Origin: DASRDB01 sp035652815
GTDB taxonomy: Bacteria; Chloroflexota; Ktedonobacteria; Ktedonobacterales; Ktedonobacteraceae
NCBI GenBank assembly: GCA_035652815.1
Contig: DASRDB010000014.1
Span: 124,001 to 188,000 of the forward strand
Reading direction: 5' to 3'
Length of the DNA stretch: 64,000 nucleotides
Shown here: positions 16,463 through 25,746 of the stretch, in pieces
Layout: every line of letters begins with the position of its first letter
Position numbering within the stretch: the first letter of the stretch is position 1
Position numbers and translations under genes: made by a program
Notes under the pieces: model-generated
What the model saw: only the letters and a program-made list of their open reading frames with translations
Told to the model about the DNA's origin: nothing
Databases searched by the model: none

Positions 16463-19400
16463 ATTAGCCCGCCGCGTCCTGATTTTTGATGGAGCGATGG
16501 GTACTAATATACAACGCTACCAGCTTACGGCGGAAGATTATGGCGGGCAGTCTACCGAGGGCTGCAACGAATATCTTGTGCTGACCAGACCTTCCGTCAT
16601 TGAAGAGATACATGCTGGCTTCCTGGAAGTTGGCTGCGATGTGCTGGAAACCGATTCGTTTACCGCCAGCCGCCTCAAACTGGATGAATATGGCCTCGGC
16701 AAGTACACGCATGAAATCAACCTGACCGCCGCCCGCCTCGCTCGTCGCCTCGCCGACCAGTTTAGCACGCCAGAACAGCCCCGTTTTGTTGCGGGTTCGA
16801 TTGGCCCAACCGGCATGCTTCCATCCTCGGACGACCCACTGTTGAGCAATATCACCTACCGCCAACTGGTCGAGATATTCCGCGAGCAGGCGCGAGCTTT
16901 GTTAGAAGGCGGCGTTGACCTGCTCTTAATCGAAACCAGCCAGGATATGCTGGAAGTGCGCGCCGCCATTACCGGCATCCGTCAGGCGATGAAAGAGGCC
17001 GGACGTAACGTTCCTATTCAAGCCCAGGTTTCGCTCGACACAAGTGGCCGCATGCTGCTCGGCACCGATATCGGCGCGGTTATGACCACCCTGATCGGCA
17101 TGCGCGTCGATGTAATTGGCCTCAACTGCTCTACCGGCCCCGAATACATGCGCGAGCCGGTACGCTTCCTGAGCGAAAATTGCCCACTGCCCATCTCAAC
17201 CATTCCAAACGCGGGCATTCCCCTCAACGTCAACGGGCAGGCGGTCTATCCAATGGAGCCAGAGCCAATGGCGGAAGCCCTGCGCGAATTCATTACCGAG
17301 TTTGGTGTCAATGTCGTCGGTGGTTGCTGCGGCAGCAGTCACGAACACCTGCGCGCCATCGTGCAGGCATGTCGCAACGCGCCGCGCAAACCGCGCCCAC
17401 TTGCCGACTCCAACTTCAGCCACAAAAACTTCGCGCAGATTTCGCACCCCTTCGTCTCAAGCGGCATTCGCTCCGTCTCCCTGCACCAGGACCCGCCGCC
17501 GCTCTTAGTCGGCGAGCGCGTCAACTCTCAGGGCAGCCGCAAAGCCAAACAGGCCCTGCTCAGCGATGATTACGACACGCTGCTCGGCATCGGGCGCGAG
17601 CAGGTCGAGGGCGGCGCGCACGTCCTGGATGTCTGTGTCGCCCTGACCGAGCGCACCGACGAAGCTCATCAGATGGCGAAAACGGTCAAGAAGCTGGCGA
17701 TGGGCCTCGAATCCCCGCTCGTCATCGACTCCACCGAGCCGGATGTCATTCAGGCCGCGCTGGAAACCTATCCCGGACGCGCCGTTATCAACTCTATTAA
17801 TATGGAAAACGGGCGACAGCGTATCGATGGCGTGCTGCCGCTTGCCCTCGAACATGGCTCCGTTGTGGTGGCCCTGACCATCGACGAGATCGGCATGGGC
17901 AAAACTACAGAACGCAAAGTCGAAATCGCGCACAAAATTTACGATATCTGCGTTGGCGAATACGGGCTGGCTCCCGACGCCTTGATCTTCGATACCCTTA
18001 CTTTCCCGATTACCACCGGGCAGGAAGAACTGCAAACAGCAGGTATCGAGACCTTAGAGGCCATCCGACGCGTCAAGGCCGAACTGCCCGGCGTCCTCAC
18101 CATCCTCGGCGTCAGCAATATCTCCTTTGGCTTGAAACCACACGCCCGCGCCGTTCTCAACAGCGTCTTCCTCTATCACGCTGTCAAGGCCGGGCTTGAT
18201 CTCGCCATCGTCAATCCAACCCACATCACACCCTATGCAGAAATCGACGCCGAGCAGCGCCAGCTTGCCGAAGACCTGATTTATAACAAGCCCGATGCCC
18301 TGCCGCGCTACATCGCCTACTTCGAGGCGCACGAGCCACAGACTAGCGATAGCAACACGAAGGCCGACCCAACCGAGGGTATGAGCGTAGATGAGCGCAT
18401 TCACTGGCAAATTTTGCATCGTCGCAAAGAAGGCATCGAAGCGCTCATCGAGCAGGCCATCGCGCAACGCATCACCGATTTGAATATCCCACAGGGTGAA
18501 GCCGCCGTTCAAGTTCTCAATAACGTCCTGCTACCAGCCATGAAGGACGTGGGAGACCGTTTTGGCGCGGGCGAACTGATTCTGCCCTTCGTGCTGCAAT
18601 CAGCCGAGGTCATGAAACGCGCCGTCGCCTGCCTCGAACAGTTCCTGGAAAAGAAGGAAGGCTATACGAAAGGCAAAGTGGTGCTGGCAACCGTCTTTGG
18701 CGACGTGCATGATATCGGCAAAAACCTGGTCAATACCATTCTGACCAACAATGGCTATACCGTCTATGACCTCGGCAAGCAAGTTCCGCTCAATACGATT
18801 GTGGATAAGGCCATCGAGGTTAACGCGGACGCCATCGGCCTCTCTGCCTTGCTGGTCAGCACCTCGAAGCAGATGCCGCTCTGTGTGCAGGAACTCTACA
18901 AGCGCAAGCTCTCGTTTCCCGTCATCGTCGGCGGCGCGGCCATCAATCGCTCCTTTGGGCGGCGCATCCTCTTCGTTACTGAACAGGAAGGCCAGCCCGT
19001 ACCCTACGATCCCGGCGTTTTCTACGCCCGCGATGCTTTCGAGGGCCTCGAAATCATGGATAACCTGACAGCTTCACCCGAAAAGCGCACCAGTTTTACC
19101 TGGCGCGTGAAAGAGGAAGCTTTGCGCGAACTCCAAAAGAAGGCGGGCGATGCAGGAAAACGTCCCGAAAGCAGCGAGACCAATGAGCAACCCTCGATAA
19201 GCATTCAACGCGACGTTCCTATACCCACCCCGCCTTTCTGGGGGCCAAGAGTCCTTGAACGCATCGGCCTCGAAGACGTGGCGAAATGCATGGATTTCAA
19301 TACATTGTATCGCCTGCATTGGGGAGGCAAAGCGCATGGCGCAGAATTCACGCGCCTTGTTGAGCAGGAGTTTCGCCCGCGATTGGAGCGCATGCTGCTT

Positions 19401-20012
19401 GAGGCACGCCAGCAGCGCTACTTGCAGCCCAAAGTGATTTACGGCTACTTCCCCTGCCAGTCCAGCGGCAACGAACTGATCGTCTATGACCCGGAAGCAT
19501 ACCAGTCGGGAACGCTGCGCGAACTCACCCGCTTCAGATTTCCACGCCAGCACGAACGCGAACGCCTCTGCCTCGCCGATTACTTCGCGCCGGTTGAAAG
19601 CGGAAAAGTCGATGTGGTCGCCTTTCAGGTGGTGACAATGGGTCAGGTAGCAAGTCAGGCCGTCCAACGCTTACAGGAAGCCGGGAACTACTCTGAAGCC
19701 TACTTCCTGCATGGCCTGTCCGTTGAAATGGCCGAGGGATTGGCCGAATACACCAATCGTATTGTGCAAAAGGAACTCGGGCTGGATAATGCGCGCGGTC
19801 GCCGCTATAGCTGGGGCTATCCCGCCATTCCAGACCTGGAAGATCACGCCAAAGTGCTGCAACTGCTCCCGGCAAAGGAAACCATCGGCGTTGACCTGAC
19901 CGAAGCCTACCAGTTTGACCCGGAGCAAACAACCGCCGCGATTGTCGTTCACCATCCACAGGCCGTTTACTTCTCAGTGAGAGAACAGGTCGCCGGGGCG
20001 GCAAGGCCATGA
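16443..20012 (+). CDS. metH: Cobalamin-dependent methionine synthase
   Basis: 1189 residues, full length with all four modules. Homocysteine/Zn domain 1-300 with GLNCS.GP and GGCCGS (three zinc cysteines); methyltetrahydrofolate domain about 345-610 (VGERVNSQGSRK, IDSTEP, NSINMENGR); B12 cap and Rossmann domains about 655-900 with DVHDIGKN, whose His (near 754) is the cobalt ligand; and the AdoMet reactivation domain from about 970, with RRYSWGYPAIPDLEDHAK and AIVVHHPQA. Makes methionine from homocysteine. No cobalamin riboswitch was recognised upstream, where a hicB gene sits instead. Confidence 0.96.
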   Translation: MSNYLNELARRVLIFDGAMGTNIQRYQLTAEDYGGQSTEGCNEYLVLTRPSVIEEIHAGFLEVGCDVLETDSFTASRLKLDEYGLGKYTHEINLTAARLARRLADQFSTPEQPRFVAGSIGPTGMLPSSDDPLLSNITYRQLVEIFREQARALLEGGVDLLLIETSQDMLEVRAAITGIRQAMKEAGRNVPIQAQVSLDTSGRMLLGTDIGAVMTTLIGMRVDVIGLNCSTGPEYMREPVRFLSENCPLPISTIPNAGIPLNVNGQAVYPMEPEPMAEALREFITEFGVNVVGGCCGSSHEHLRAIVQACRNAPRKPRPLADSNFSHKNFAQISHPFVSSGIRSVSLHQDPPPLLVGERVNSQGSRKAKQALLSDDYDTLLGIGREQVEGGAHVLDVCVALTERTDEAHQMAKTVKKLAMGLESPLVIDSTEPDVIQAALETYPGRAVINSINMENGRQRIDGVLPLALEHGSVVVALTIDEIGMGKTTERKVEIAHKIYDICVGEYGLAPDALIFDTLTFPITTGQEELQTAGIETLEAIRRVKAELPGVLTILGVSNISFGLKPHARAVLNSVFLYHAVKAGLDLAIVNPTHITPYAEIDAEQRQLAEDLIYNKPDALPRYIAYFEAHEPQTSDSNTKADPTEGMSVDERIHWQILHRRKEGIEALIEQAIAQRITDLNIPQGEAAVQVLNNVLLPAMKDVGDRFGAGELILPFVLQSAEVMKRAVACLEQFLEKKEGYTKGKVVLATVFGDVHDIGKNLVNTILTNNGYTVYDLGKQVPLNTIVDKAIEVNADAIGLSALLVSTSKQMPLCVQELYKRKLSFPVIVGGAAINRSFGRRILFVTEQEGQPVPYDPGVFYARDAFEGLEIMDNLTASPEKRTSFTWRVKEEALRELQKKAGDAGKRPESSETNEQPSISIQRDVPIPTPPFWGPRVLERIGLEDVAKCMDFNTLYRLHWGGKAHGAEFTRLVEQEFRPRLERMLLEARQQRYLQPKVIYGYFPCQSSGNELIVYDPEAYQSGTLRELTRFRFPRQHERERLCLADYFAPVESGKVDVVAFQVVTMGQVASQAVQRLQEAGNYSEAYFLHGLSVEMAEGLAEYTNRIVQKELGLDNARGRRYSWGYPAIPDLEDHAKVLQLLPAKETIGVDLTEAYQFDPEQTTAAIVVHHPQAVYFSVREQVAGAARP

Positions 20013-20044
20013 CCCACCCCGGCGGCCCTCCCTATGTTGCTGTC

Positions 20045-20079
20045 GCTACCCTGGCTTCCCTCAGACGAGCCAGGGTAGC
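20045..20079 (+). terminator. Strong hairpin after metH
   Basis: GCTACCCTGGCT and its perfect complement form a 12 bp stem with an 11-base loop, 33 bases after the metH stop. Followed by a T/C-rich run (TTGCTACTCCTTTCTCTT), so it is a probable but not ideal intrinsic terminator. Confidence 0.6.
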
Positions 20080-20111
20080 TTGCTACTCCTTTCTCTTGCG
20101 GCAATGACTCG

Positions 20112-20348
20112 TCAACTTTTCGAATCCGGCTTTTGAGGGGGAGGATCAGGTGGCGACTTCGGCGGCTCGTCCTCATCTCCATCTTCAGGAGTTGGAGGAA
20201 ACACCTTATCCTCCCCGTCCCCTTCTCCCTCATCACTATCGTCATCCTCGTTTTCCTCCAGCCCATCATCATCTGTATCCGTTGGGCAGAAAGAACTGCC
20301 CTGGGCTGTCTCGCCGCCATCATCATCCTCTGGAGTTGTCCAACACAT
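20112..20348 (-). CDS. Small, very acidic Cys-containing protein
   Basis: 78 residues from MCWTTPEDDDGG, preceded by AAGGAAG 10 bases upstream. Longer in-frame starts (28 or 13 residues earlier, the latter MNWLLDIKERKEVKNM) are possible and would add a basic, leader-like segment. The body has two CxxT..DDDG-like blocks (CWTTPEDDDG, CPTDTDDDG) then an Asp/Glu run and a Pro/Lys-rich tail. No family recognised. The gene is at the edge of an AT-rich accessory region. It might be a disordered polyanion or a peptide precursor; both are inference. Confidence 0.45.
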   Translation of the reverse strand: MCWTTPEDDDGGETAQGSSFCPTDTDDDGLEENEDDDSDEGEGDGEDKVFPPTPEDGDEDEPPKSPPDPPPQKPDSKS

Positions 20349-20429
20349 ATTCTTCACTTCCTTTCTTTCTTTGATATCCAGAAGCCAATTCATTGTCAGC
20401 TTATTTTTATTAAAATATAGTTTCAACAT

Positions 20430-21184
20430 TATTACTTCATAAAGAAGATAAAAAAGGTCCTCCTAATAATAAGTTACTATTGGTATATTAGCCTCTTTTA
20501 TATAAGTAGACGTAACTCATTCCAAAATCTTAAAGTCCGTTTCATTAAAACACTCATTATCTTTAAAAACGCTCCCTTTATCCAACAGTCGATACGTATA
20601 CTTGTGCAATTTATTATTAATATACTATTTTTGAGAATAATTTTCAACTTTGAACGACATTATCACTAAAATAAAAGGTTGAATATTTGCAAACTTCCTC
20701 TAACAAATAAGTCAGGAATCAGCTTCTTAGTTGCATTTCACAGCGGTTATGAAGAAAAGTGCTACTCCAATTGTCAATGCAATGAGCGTATGTTATAATG
20801 TATGCGATAACTTTGAGGAAAATATTCAAGTGGAGCGCGTTGTGAGGAAGGCCGATCACCTGCGACAAGCATATCGAATTTGCATCTGTCCTGGCGTTCG
20901 CAGAGGCAACCACCGGGTAGCTCAGCCCTCTGCGAACGTATAGGCGTGCATTGCTTTTTTCATCCATTCCCATAACAACTATCCCCTCTTTTTTTAGATT
21001 CATAAGGCAAAAACACCAACCCAGTTAACTTCTACTGCTTAGGTAGTGACTGTTATCTATGTTGAATTTCCTTTTTTATTGACTGTCCGCTAAATCTGCT
21101 ATAACTTGTCTAAGAAACCCTTGACTTCCCTATGGTTTCATGGCATACTTTCCTAAGAACCAGAATACGTATTTGGGGTTATCC
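20430..21184. other. AT-rich intergenic stretch with a hairpin
   Basis: About 750 bases with visibly higher A+T than either flank, especially 20380-20720, and no convincing gene. GTTCGCAGAGG at 20896-20906 and its complement at 20928-20938 form an 11 bp stem extended by one CG pair. Loop sequence includes GGGTAGCTCAG, which resembles a tRNA D-arm but has no tRNA around it. A minus-strand open frame (20719-21003) is not supported by composition. Confidence 0.6.
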
Positions 21185-21394
21185 ATGACAATTGAGGAGT
21201 ACCGTGTGAAGCTAGGATGGTCTAAGGCGAAATTAGCTCGGGAAGCAGATATAGATGTGGGTACGTTGAATGATGCAATTACGGGCAAGCGTATTTACAA
21301 AGCAACTGCGAGCAAGATCGCAAGGGCAATCTCCGAGGGACTGGGATACGAGATCACATATCAAGACCTCGATGGAGTTAATACCTACGATTAG
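21185..21394 (+). CDS. XRE-type helix-turn-helix regulator
   Basis: 69 residues from MTIEEYRVKLGWSKAKLA. The five-helix XRE fold is clear: EYRVKLGWSKAKLAREADIDVGTLNDAITGKRIYKATASKIARAIS. It is a bare DNA-binding domain with no sensor. An in-frame ATG at 21140 would add 15 residues; the internal ATG fits the domain better. It is the first gene of the accessory island's plus-strand run and the likely local regulator. Confidence 0.75.
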   Translation: MTIEEYRVKLGWSKAKLAREADIDVGTLNDAITGKRIYKATASKIARAISEGLGYEITYQDLDGVNTYD

Positions 21395-21422
21395 GCCATC
21401 TATGCACCCTTGAAAGGGGGTG

Positions 21423-21623
21423 ATGCCAGAAACGCCCAGGCCAACAAAGCCCGAGCGTTCCCGTTTAGACCTTGTTTCAATGCTCTGTGTGTCCTGTCGT
21501 GAGTCGCCAAACTTCCCACAGGCCATACAGGAATTGCCAACCCTTTTGTACTGTTGTTGCACAGTGGCAGCAGAACGGCATTGCCTGTCGTTTTGCTGCC
21601 AGGATAGGCTCAGGTCTGTATAA
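21423..21623 (+). CDS. Small Cys-rich protein, possibly zinc-binding
   Basis: 66 residues from MPETPRPTKPERS, after AAGGGGGTG. Two closely spaced cysteine groups (CVSC near residue 22 and CCC near 45, CC near 58) suggest a metal site, although the family is not recognised. A spurious frame cannot be excluded. It lies 26 bases after the XRE gene. Confidence 0.4.
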   Translation: MPETPRPTKPERSRLDLVSMLCVSCRESPNFPQAIQELPTLLYCCCTVAAERHCLSFCCQDRLRSV

Positions 21624-21669
21624 ATCATGCCACAAATGACCTGGGCTGTCAACAGAAGCGAGGTCCATG

Positions 21670-21954
21670 ATGTTCAATTTGTGGGGAGATTTGGAAGATA
21701 CTCCCTTACCACAACGAACCACTCGTCCTTTACCACAGCCAGCACATTCTCGTATTACCTCAACATCACTGGATTGTTTTTATTACGGACACACCTGGCA
21801 GCGGATTGGCCTGTCCGGTGAGAAACGCTGTACCGTGTGTGGAATCACTGGCTATTGTCCCGGTTGTACCCCGAACCCACCCATAGGCGCGCAACCGTTT
21901 TGTTGTTCGCAGCACACACAGCTACCAGCGTCACCGCAGGAGGGCCAATCATGA
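21670..21954 (+). CDS. Cys-rich small protein
   Basis: 94 residues from MFNLWGDLEDTP. The C-terminal half holds a likely zinc ribbon-like cluster: CTVCGITGYCPGC followed by FCCSQHTQ. The N-terminal half is Pro/Thr-rich. Stop overlaps the next start as ATGA, so it belongs to a coupled set. I do not know the family by name. Confidence 0.55.
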   Translation: MFNLWGDLEDTPLPQRTTRPLPQPAHSRITSTSLDCFYYGHTWQRIGLSGEKRCTVCGITGYCPGCTPNPPIGAQPFCCSQHTQLPASPQEGQS

Positions 21955-22520
21955 TCGGTACTGCTCATCGCCACGCTGCCTGCTCGCCCATGCCAGGAGC
22001 AGAAGCGCCCTGGATGCCGCTCGACGCGCTTATGGAATTGTGGGCCGCTTACGGGCGCAGTGCTGAGAACGTCCCTGCCCTCAAAGCGACCAGTGCCGCT
22101 TTTGCCGCTCTGGCTGCCGAACGGGAAGCCTTGCGTACTGCCAGCGAACTTGCCGAGCGGGGGCGCGGCGAACTGGAACGAGGCGCTGCTCCTCTCAGGC
22201 AGCGTCCCGACCGGTATCCCTACCATGCCCTGGCGCGCCAGCCCCTGGTGGAAGCCTTGACCTGTGCCATGCAGCACTGGTACGAGGCCGCGCTGTTCTT
22301 AGCCGATGCTCGGCAGATGGCGGAGACCGGTCCCAACGATCTGGATTACGCCACGTTGATTGGCTACACCTTCCAACAACGGGCGCGGGTGGGCGCGATT
22401 GTCCAGGCGTTGCTGGGCGAGCAGGTCGCGCCCTATCAGACCTTGCTCGTGGAGACGTTCCCCCGCCCTGCTTCTGACCAGCATCTCACCTCTCATCAAC
22501 AGACAGGGGGTGCAGCATGA
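21951..22520 (+). CDS. Alpha-helical protein of unknown function
   Basis: 189 residues from MIGTAHRHAACSPMPG, with AGGAGG 7 bases upstream; a longer frame back to 21837 is the overlapping upstream gene's shadow. Composed of Ala/Leu/Glu-rich helices without membrane segment. Both ends overlap neighbours by 4 bases (ATGA), so it is the middle gene of a translationally coupled trio. Function unknown. Confidence 0.6.
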   Translation: MIGTAHRHAACSPMPGAEAPWMPLDALMELWAAYGRSAENVPALKATSAAFAALAAEREALRTASELAERGRGELERGAAPLRQRPDRYPYHALARQPLVEALTCAMQHWYEAALFLADARQMAETGPNDLDYATLIGYTFQQRARVGAIVQALLGEQVAPYQTLLVETFPRPASDQHLTSHQQTGGAA

Positions 22521-23200
22521 GCCGATCCCCTGACCCGATCATCCCGCCCGTTGCCCGCCGCCGAAGCCTGTCGCCCGAGGAACAGATGCGCCAGACCCAC
22601 GAGTGGCGCACGCCCCCGGTGGCCGAGCGTCCCAGTGGGCGACAGTCGAGGTTCCCGCGCTCCGACTTCTTCGAGGAAGAGGAAGAGGACTACGACGACC
22701 CGACGCCTCACAAACGACCCACCAGCACGATTGATCGCCGGTATCCGCTCGAAACACGTCGCCTGCCCCCAGAGCGGAATTATCGCTGGGTCCTGTGGGT
22801 TGGGATCGTGCTGTGCCTCATGGGCCTCGGCTGGATGGCCCTCTCGGTGCTTGGAGTCTGGTGGCAGGGCGTGCAGGAAAACCTGTCCTTTGGGATGCCG
22901 AGAACCTTTCAGACCGATCACTTCGTCGGACTAGGAGACTCGGAACAATACCCTGACCACTTTACGGCCATGAACTTGAATGGCTTAATCGTGGTGGTGC
23001 AGATCAATCCGACCAATCCTAAGGGTGATGCGATTTACTACATCACGCGCAACAACGATAGCACCACGCCTGTGACCCTCTCGTTTCGTGATGTGAACCA
23101 TGATGGGCGACCAGATCTGCTCATCAAGGTGGGAGGCGACAGCAGTAGTTACACCATTGTGTTCATCAACAATGGCAAGCAGTTTGTCGGTCAGCCGTAA
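22517..23200 (+). CDS. Single-pass membrane protein with external Asp-rich calcium-type motif
   Basis: 227 residues. The N-terminal 90 are charged and disordered with an E/D run (FFEEEEEDYDD). One membrane helix at about 91-114 (WVLWVGIVLCLMGLGWMALSVLGVWW) is followed by an outside beta-rich domain ending in DVNHDGRPDLLIKV, the FG-GAP/VCBS or dockerin-like DxNxDGxxD calcium loop. Probably type II orientation (positive RNYR before the helix). Coupled to the upstream gene by ATGA and closed by a hairpin. Confidence 0.6.
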   Translation: MSRSPDPIIPPVARRRSLSPEEQMRQTHEWRTPPVAERPSGRQSRFPRSDFFEEEEEDYDDPTPHKRPTSTIDRRYPLETRRLPPERNYRWVLWVGIVLCLMGLGWMALSVLGVWWQGVQENLSFGMPRTFQTDHFVGLGDSEQYPDHFTAMNLNGLIVVVQINPTNPKGDAIYYITRNNDSTTPVTLSFRDVNHDGRPDLLIKVGGDSSSYTIVFINNGKQFVGQP

Positions 23201-23205
23201 GGCAG

Positions 23206-23241
23206 GGGAAGCGGCAGGACTGCCGCTTCCCGTTCCCTTTT
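23206..23241 (+). terminator. Hairpin with T-rich tail
   Basis: GGGAAGCGGCA (23206-23216) pairs perfectly with TGCCGCTTCCC (23221-23231) around a 4-base loop, then GTTCCCTTTTG. A credible intrinsic terminator between the coupled trio and the next gene. Confidence 0.7.
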
Positions 23242-23253
23242 GTGGAGAGAGCT

Positions 23254-24450
23254 ATGCAGATACAGGAGCAGAAACGTACACAGTCACCCACTTCTACCGA
23301 CCAACTTCTATTCCACGAGGAATATTTTTCAGACGATCCAGAGGTGATTTTTCGCCGCGAGTATGCACGGCTCGATACCATGAAATTGAAACAACCACAA
23401 AAGGTCTCTTGGCCTCTGCTGTGGCTTGTTCTTCTAGCGTATGGATCATTCATCGCAGGGAGTATCGTTGGCATTTTGACGTATCCAACCGTCACCATTG
23501 CTCTTATTCCCATTTCAAAACAGGTACGCCTGACCACCTCTCTTTCGCTTCCAGTTCGCCAGTTGCCCCCAGTGACGCTAACCAAAACGGCCACTGCTCA
23601 GACCACTGGACACGGACATCAGGACGCCAAAACTGCATCTGGGAGATTGACGTTTTATAACGGGAGGCTTTCAGCTCAATATGTGCCGATAGGGACGGTG
23701 TTCACCGGGAATGACGGAATAAAGGTCGTCACAGACGAACCAGCCACCATACCAGCAGGAACCCCACCTGCCTATGGAGAACACACGATTCTTGCACACG
23801 CCATGCAGCCAGGAGCGGCAGGAAATATTCAAGCGGGAGATATACACTTGGTTCTTTCAAGTGACCTCCTGGTAAAAAACCTTGCAGCTTTTTCAGGCGG
23901 TCAGGATGAGCGCCACTTCCAGACGGTTGCACAGGCCGATCTAGATACCTTGACCATCCGTCTTCAGAATACCCTGAGTCAGCACATACCGCAAGCCTTT
24001 TCTCTCTCAACGACCGATACATTGTATGTTACCCACTGCCACTTCTCGAGCCAACCCGATCACCAGGTCGGAGAGGAAGCACAAACGGTAACTATCAGAG
24101 CGGTAGATACCTGTAGCGCAGTTGCCTATGATACCCAGGAGCTACAGCAAAAAATAGAGGCAATCTTTACCTCGACGCAGCCAGGAAAGCACTACCAGCT
24201 TCTCGGCCAAGTGTCCTCGAAGGTGCTTACCGTTACCCCATTCACCGTTCAAGTAAGCGGGACATGGGTCTACCTCTTATCAGAGGACTATGAGCAGTTC
24301 TTAGCGCAGAAAATAGCAGGAGAGATGCCGCAACAAGCACGAAAGTACCTGCTGAACGCGGGTTTGATCGTGGATGCGCATATACCCGCGCAACTTCCAC
24401 GCGATCCACAGCATATTCATTTTGAAATTATCATAGGAGCAGGAGCATGA
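23254..24450 (+). CDS. Membrane-anchored protein with baseplate J-like extracytoplasmic region
   Basis: 398 residues from MQIQEQKRTQ, after GGAGAG. Short cytoplasmic tail, one membrane helix at about 57-82, then an outside domain. The stretch TASGRLTFYNGR...PIGTVFTGNDGIKVVTDEPATIPAGTP..YGE..I.AHAMQPGAAGNIQAGDI matches proteins I know annotated as baseplate J/gp47-like in this lineage; a true phage baseplate role is not implied. Four cysteines occur outside, so disulfides are possible. Last of the island's set, 61 bases before tnpB. Confidence 0.65.
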   Translation: MQIQEQKRTQSPTSTDQLLFHEEYFSDDPEVIFRREYARLDTMKLKQPQKVSWPLLWLVLLAYGSFIAGSIVGILTYPTVTIALIPISKQVRLTTSLSLPVRQLPPVTLTKTATAQTTGHGHQDAKTASGRLTFYNGRLSAQYVPIGTVFTGNDGIKVVTDEPATIPAGTPPAYGEHTILAHAMQPGAAGNIQAGDIHLVLSSDLLVKNLAAFSGGQDERHFQTVAQADLDTLTIRLQNTLSQHIPQAFSLSTTDTLYVTHCHFSSQPDHQVGEEAQTVTIRAVDTCSAVAYDTQELQQKIEAIFTSTQPGKHYQLLGQVSSKVLTVTPFTVQVSGTWVYLLSEDYEQFLAQKIAGEMPQQARKYLLNAGLIVDAHIPAQLPRDPQHIHFEIIIGAGA

Positions 24451-24510
24451 AGCAGGTTTGCATCTACCAGGAGATAAGCCCCCTCATCGATCAGGGGAAG
24501 AGGTAATGGC

Positions 24511-25746
24511 ATGTTGCTCTGTAAGAAGATCAAAATCGAGGTGAGCCAGCAGGATACCGAAGCGTTAGAGTTCATGCAGGCCAAATGTCGCGCCCTCTAT
24601 AACTGGTGGGTACTGAAGCTCCGGGCTGGAGAACGCTGGAACCTGGAACGAGCGAAAACGTCGTTGCAAGAGAGCAAGCAATACGATCCCGAGTTAGGTT
24701 ATGTCTACGGTAAGCTCTTAGCGGAAGTCTACTTCCGGCTCGACAGAGCGATGCAAGCCTTTTTCCATCGCGTTGAGGCGGGAGAGAAACCAGGCTTTCC
24801 GCGCCTCAAGCCACGCCATCAGTTCTTTACCCTGTGCTATCCAGCAATGTACCTCCAAGTGCAAGGAAAGACGATCATCCTGCCGACAGGGGGTGGCGGC
24901 AAGTGGGGACTGAAACGCTATCCCAATATTCGAGCGCGATTGACCGAGGAGCCGCCAGCCCATTTTCGAGAGGTAGCGGTATCCAGGGACGCACGAGGAA
25001 ACTACTACTGCTCCTTCGTATATAACGATACCGTACAGAAAGAAAATGATGAGCATCAGGCTGTGTCAAAGCGGAAACGGCGCAGGCAAAGACACATCCG
25101 AGACGAGGGCATTGTGGCCTTTGACCTGGGCATCAAAACCTTAGCAACAGGCGTCAACGACCAGGGCCGCTTCTATCATATCGGCGGGTTCAAGGGCTAT
25201 CGCTGGTACAACAAGCAACTGGATAAGATTCGTTCCAAACGGGATAAGTGCAAGAAAAAATCCCGCCGCTATATCCATCTCTCGCAAGTCTACAAGCGAG
25301 TCTCGGAAAGGAAACGGCGCAAGCAGCAGGATTGCCTGCATAAAGCCTCGCACCTGATCGCGCACCGACTGGCTGAAAGGGCTGTGGTGATTGGCGATCT
25401 CTCCCAACGGCAGATGGTGATACCCAAACGCAATGGGGAGACCAAGAAAGAGCAGCGCAAGCGGCAGCTACGCAATCGCATGGTGTACAATGATTGGGGT
25501 CTCTACTGTTTTGTGCAAATGCTCAAATATAAGTGTTTGCATGTGGGGAAAACTTTGTGTATTATAGACGAACGCGATACCACGAAAACCTGTCACAGGT
25601 GCAAGTATAAACAAGTTATGCCTTTGTGGCAGAGGACATATCGTTGCCGGAACTGCGGACTGGTAATGGATCGCGATGAGAACAGCGCGCTCAATATCTA
25701 CCAGCGGTTCCTTGCCCGGCTGGGGCCACACACGCCAGCAATCTGA
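24511..25746 (+). mobile_element. tnpB: Solo TnpB (IS200/IS605-type RNA-guided nuclease gene)
   Basis: 411 residues. RuvC-I Asp at D205 (FDLGIKTLATG), RuvC-III Asp at D389 (DRDENSALNI), and a zinc ribbon CHRC...CRNC (361, 364, 379, 382). The usual RuvC-II Glu position is glycine: VVIGDLSQRQM, G295. The nearest alternative acid is E354 in DERDTTKTC. No TnpA transposase is present. A hairpin CCCCT...AGGGG lies just upstream (24480-24500) and CTGCA..TGCAG just after the stop; a guide (omega) RNA would be expected to overlap the 3' end, but its limits cannot be fixed. Inserted directly ahead of cysS. Confidence 0.85.

Noticed and set aside
20895..20939. tRNA-like string GGGTAGCTCAG
   Set aside because: No acceptor stem, anticodon arm or T-arm could be built around it; it is the loop of a simple hairpin.
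20719..21003. 94-codon minus-strand frame in the AT-rich gap
   Set aside because: It contains the hairpin stem within its codons, has no recognisable fold, and its composition does not look protein-coding; a weak AGGGG site before an internal ATG is not enough.
23254..24450. Phage baseplate or tail gene
   Set aside because: Baseplate J-like text is limited, the protein has a membrane anchor, and there are no other tail genes within the window.
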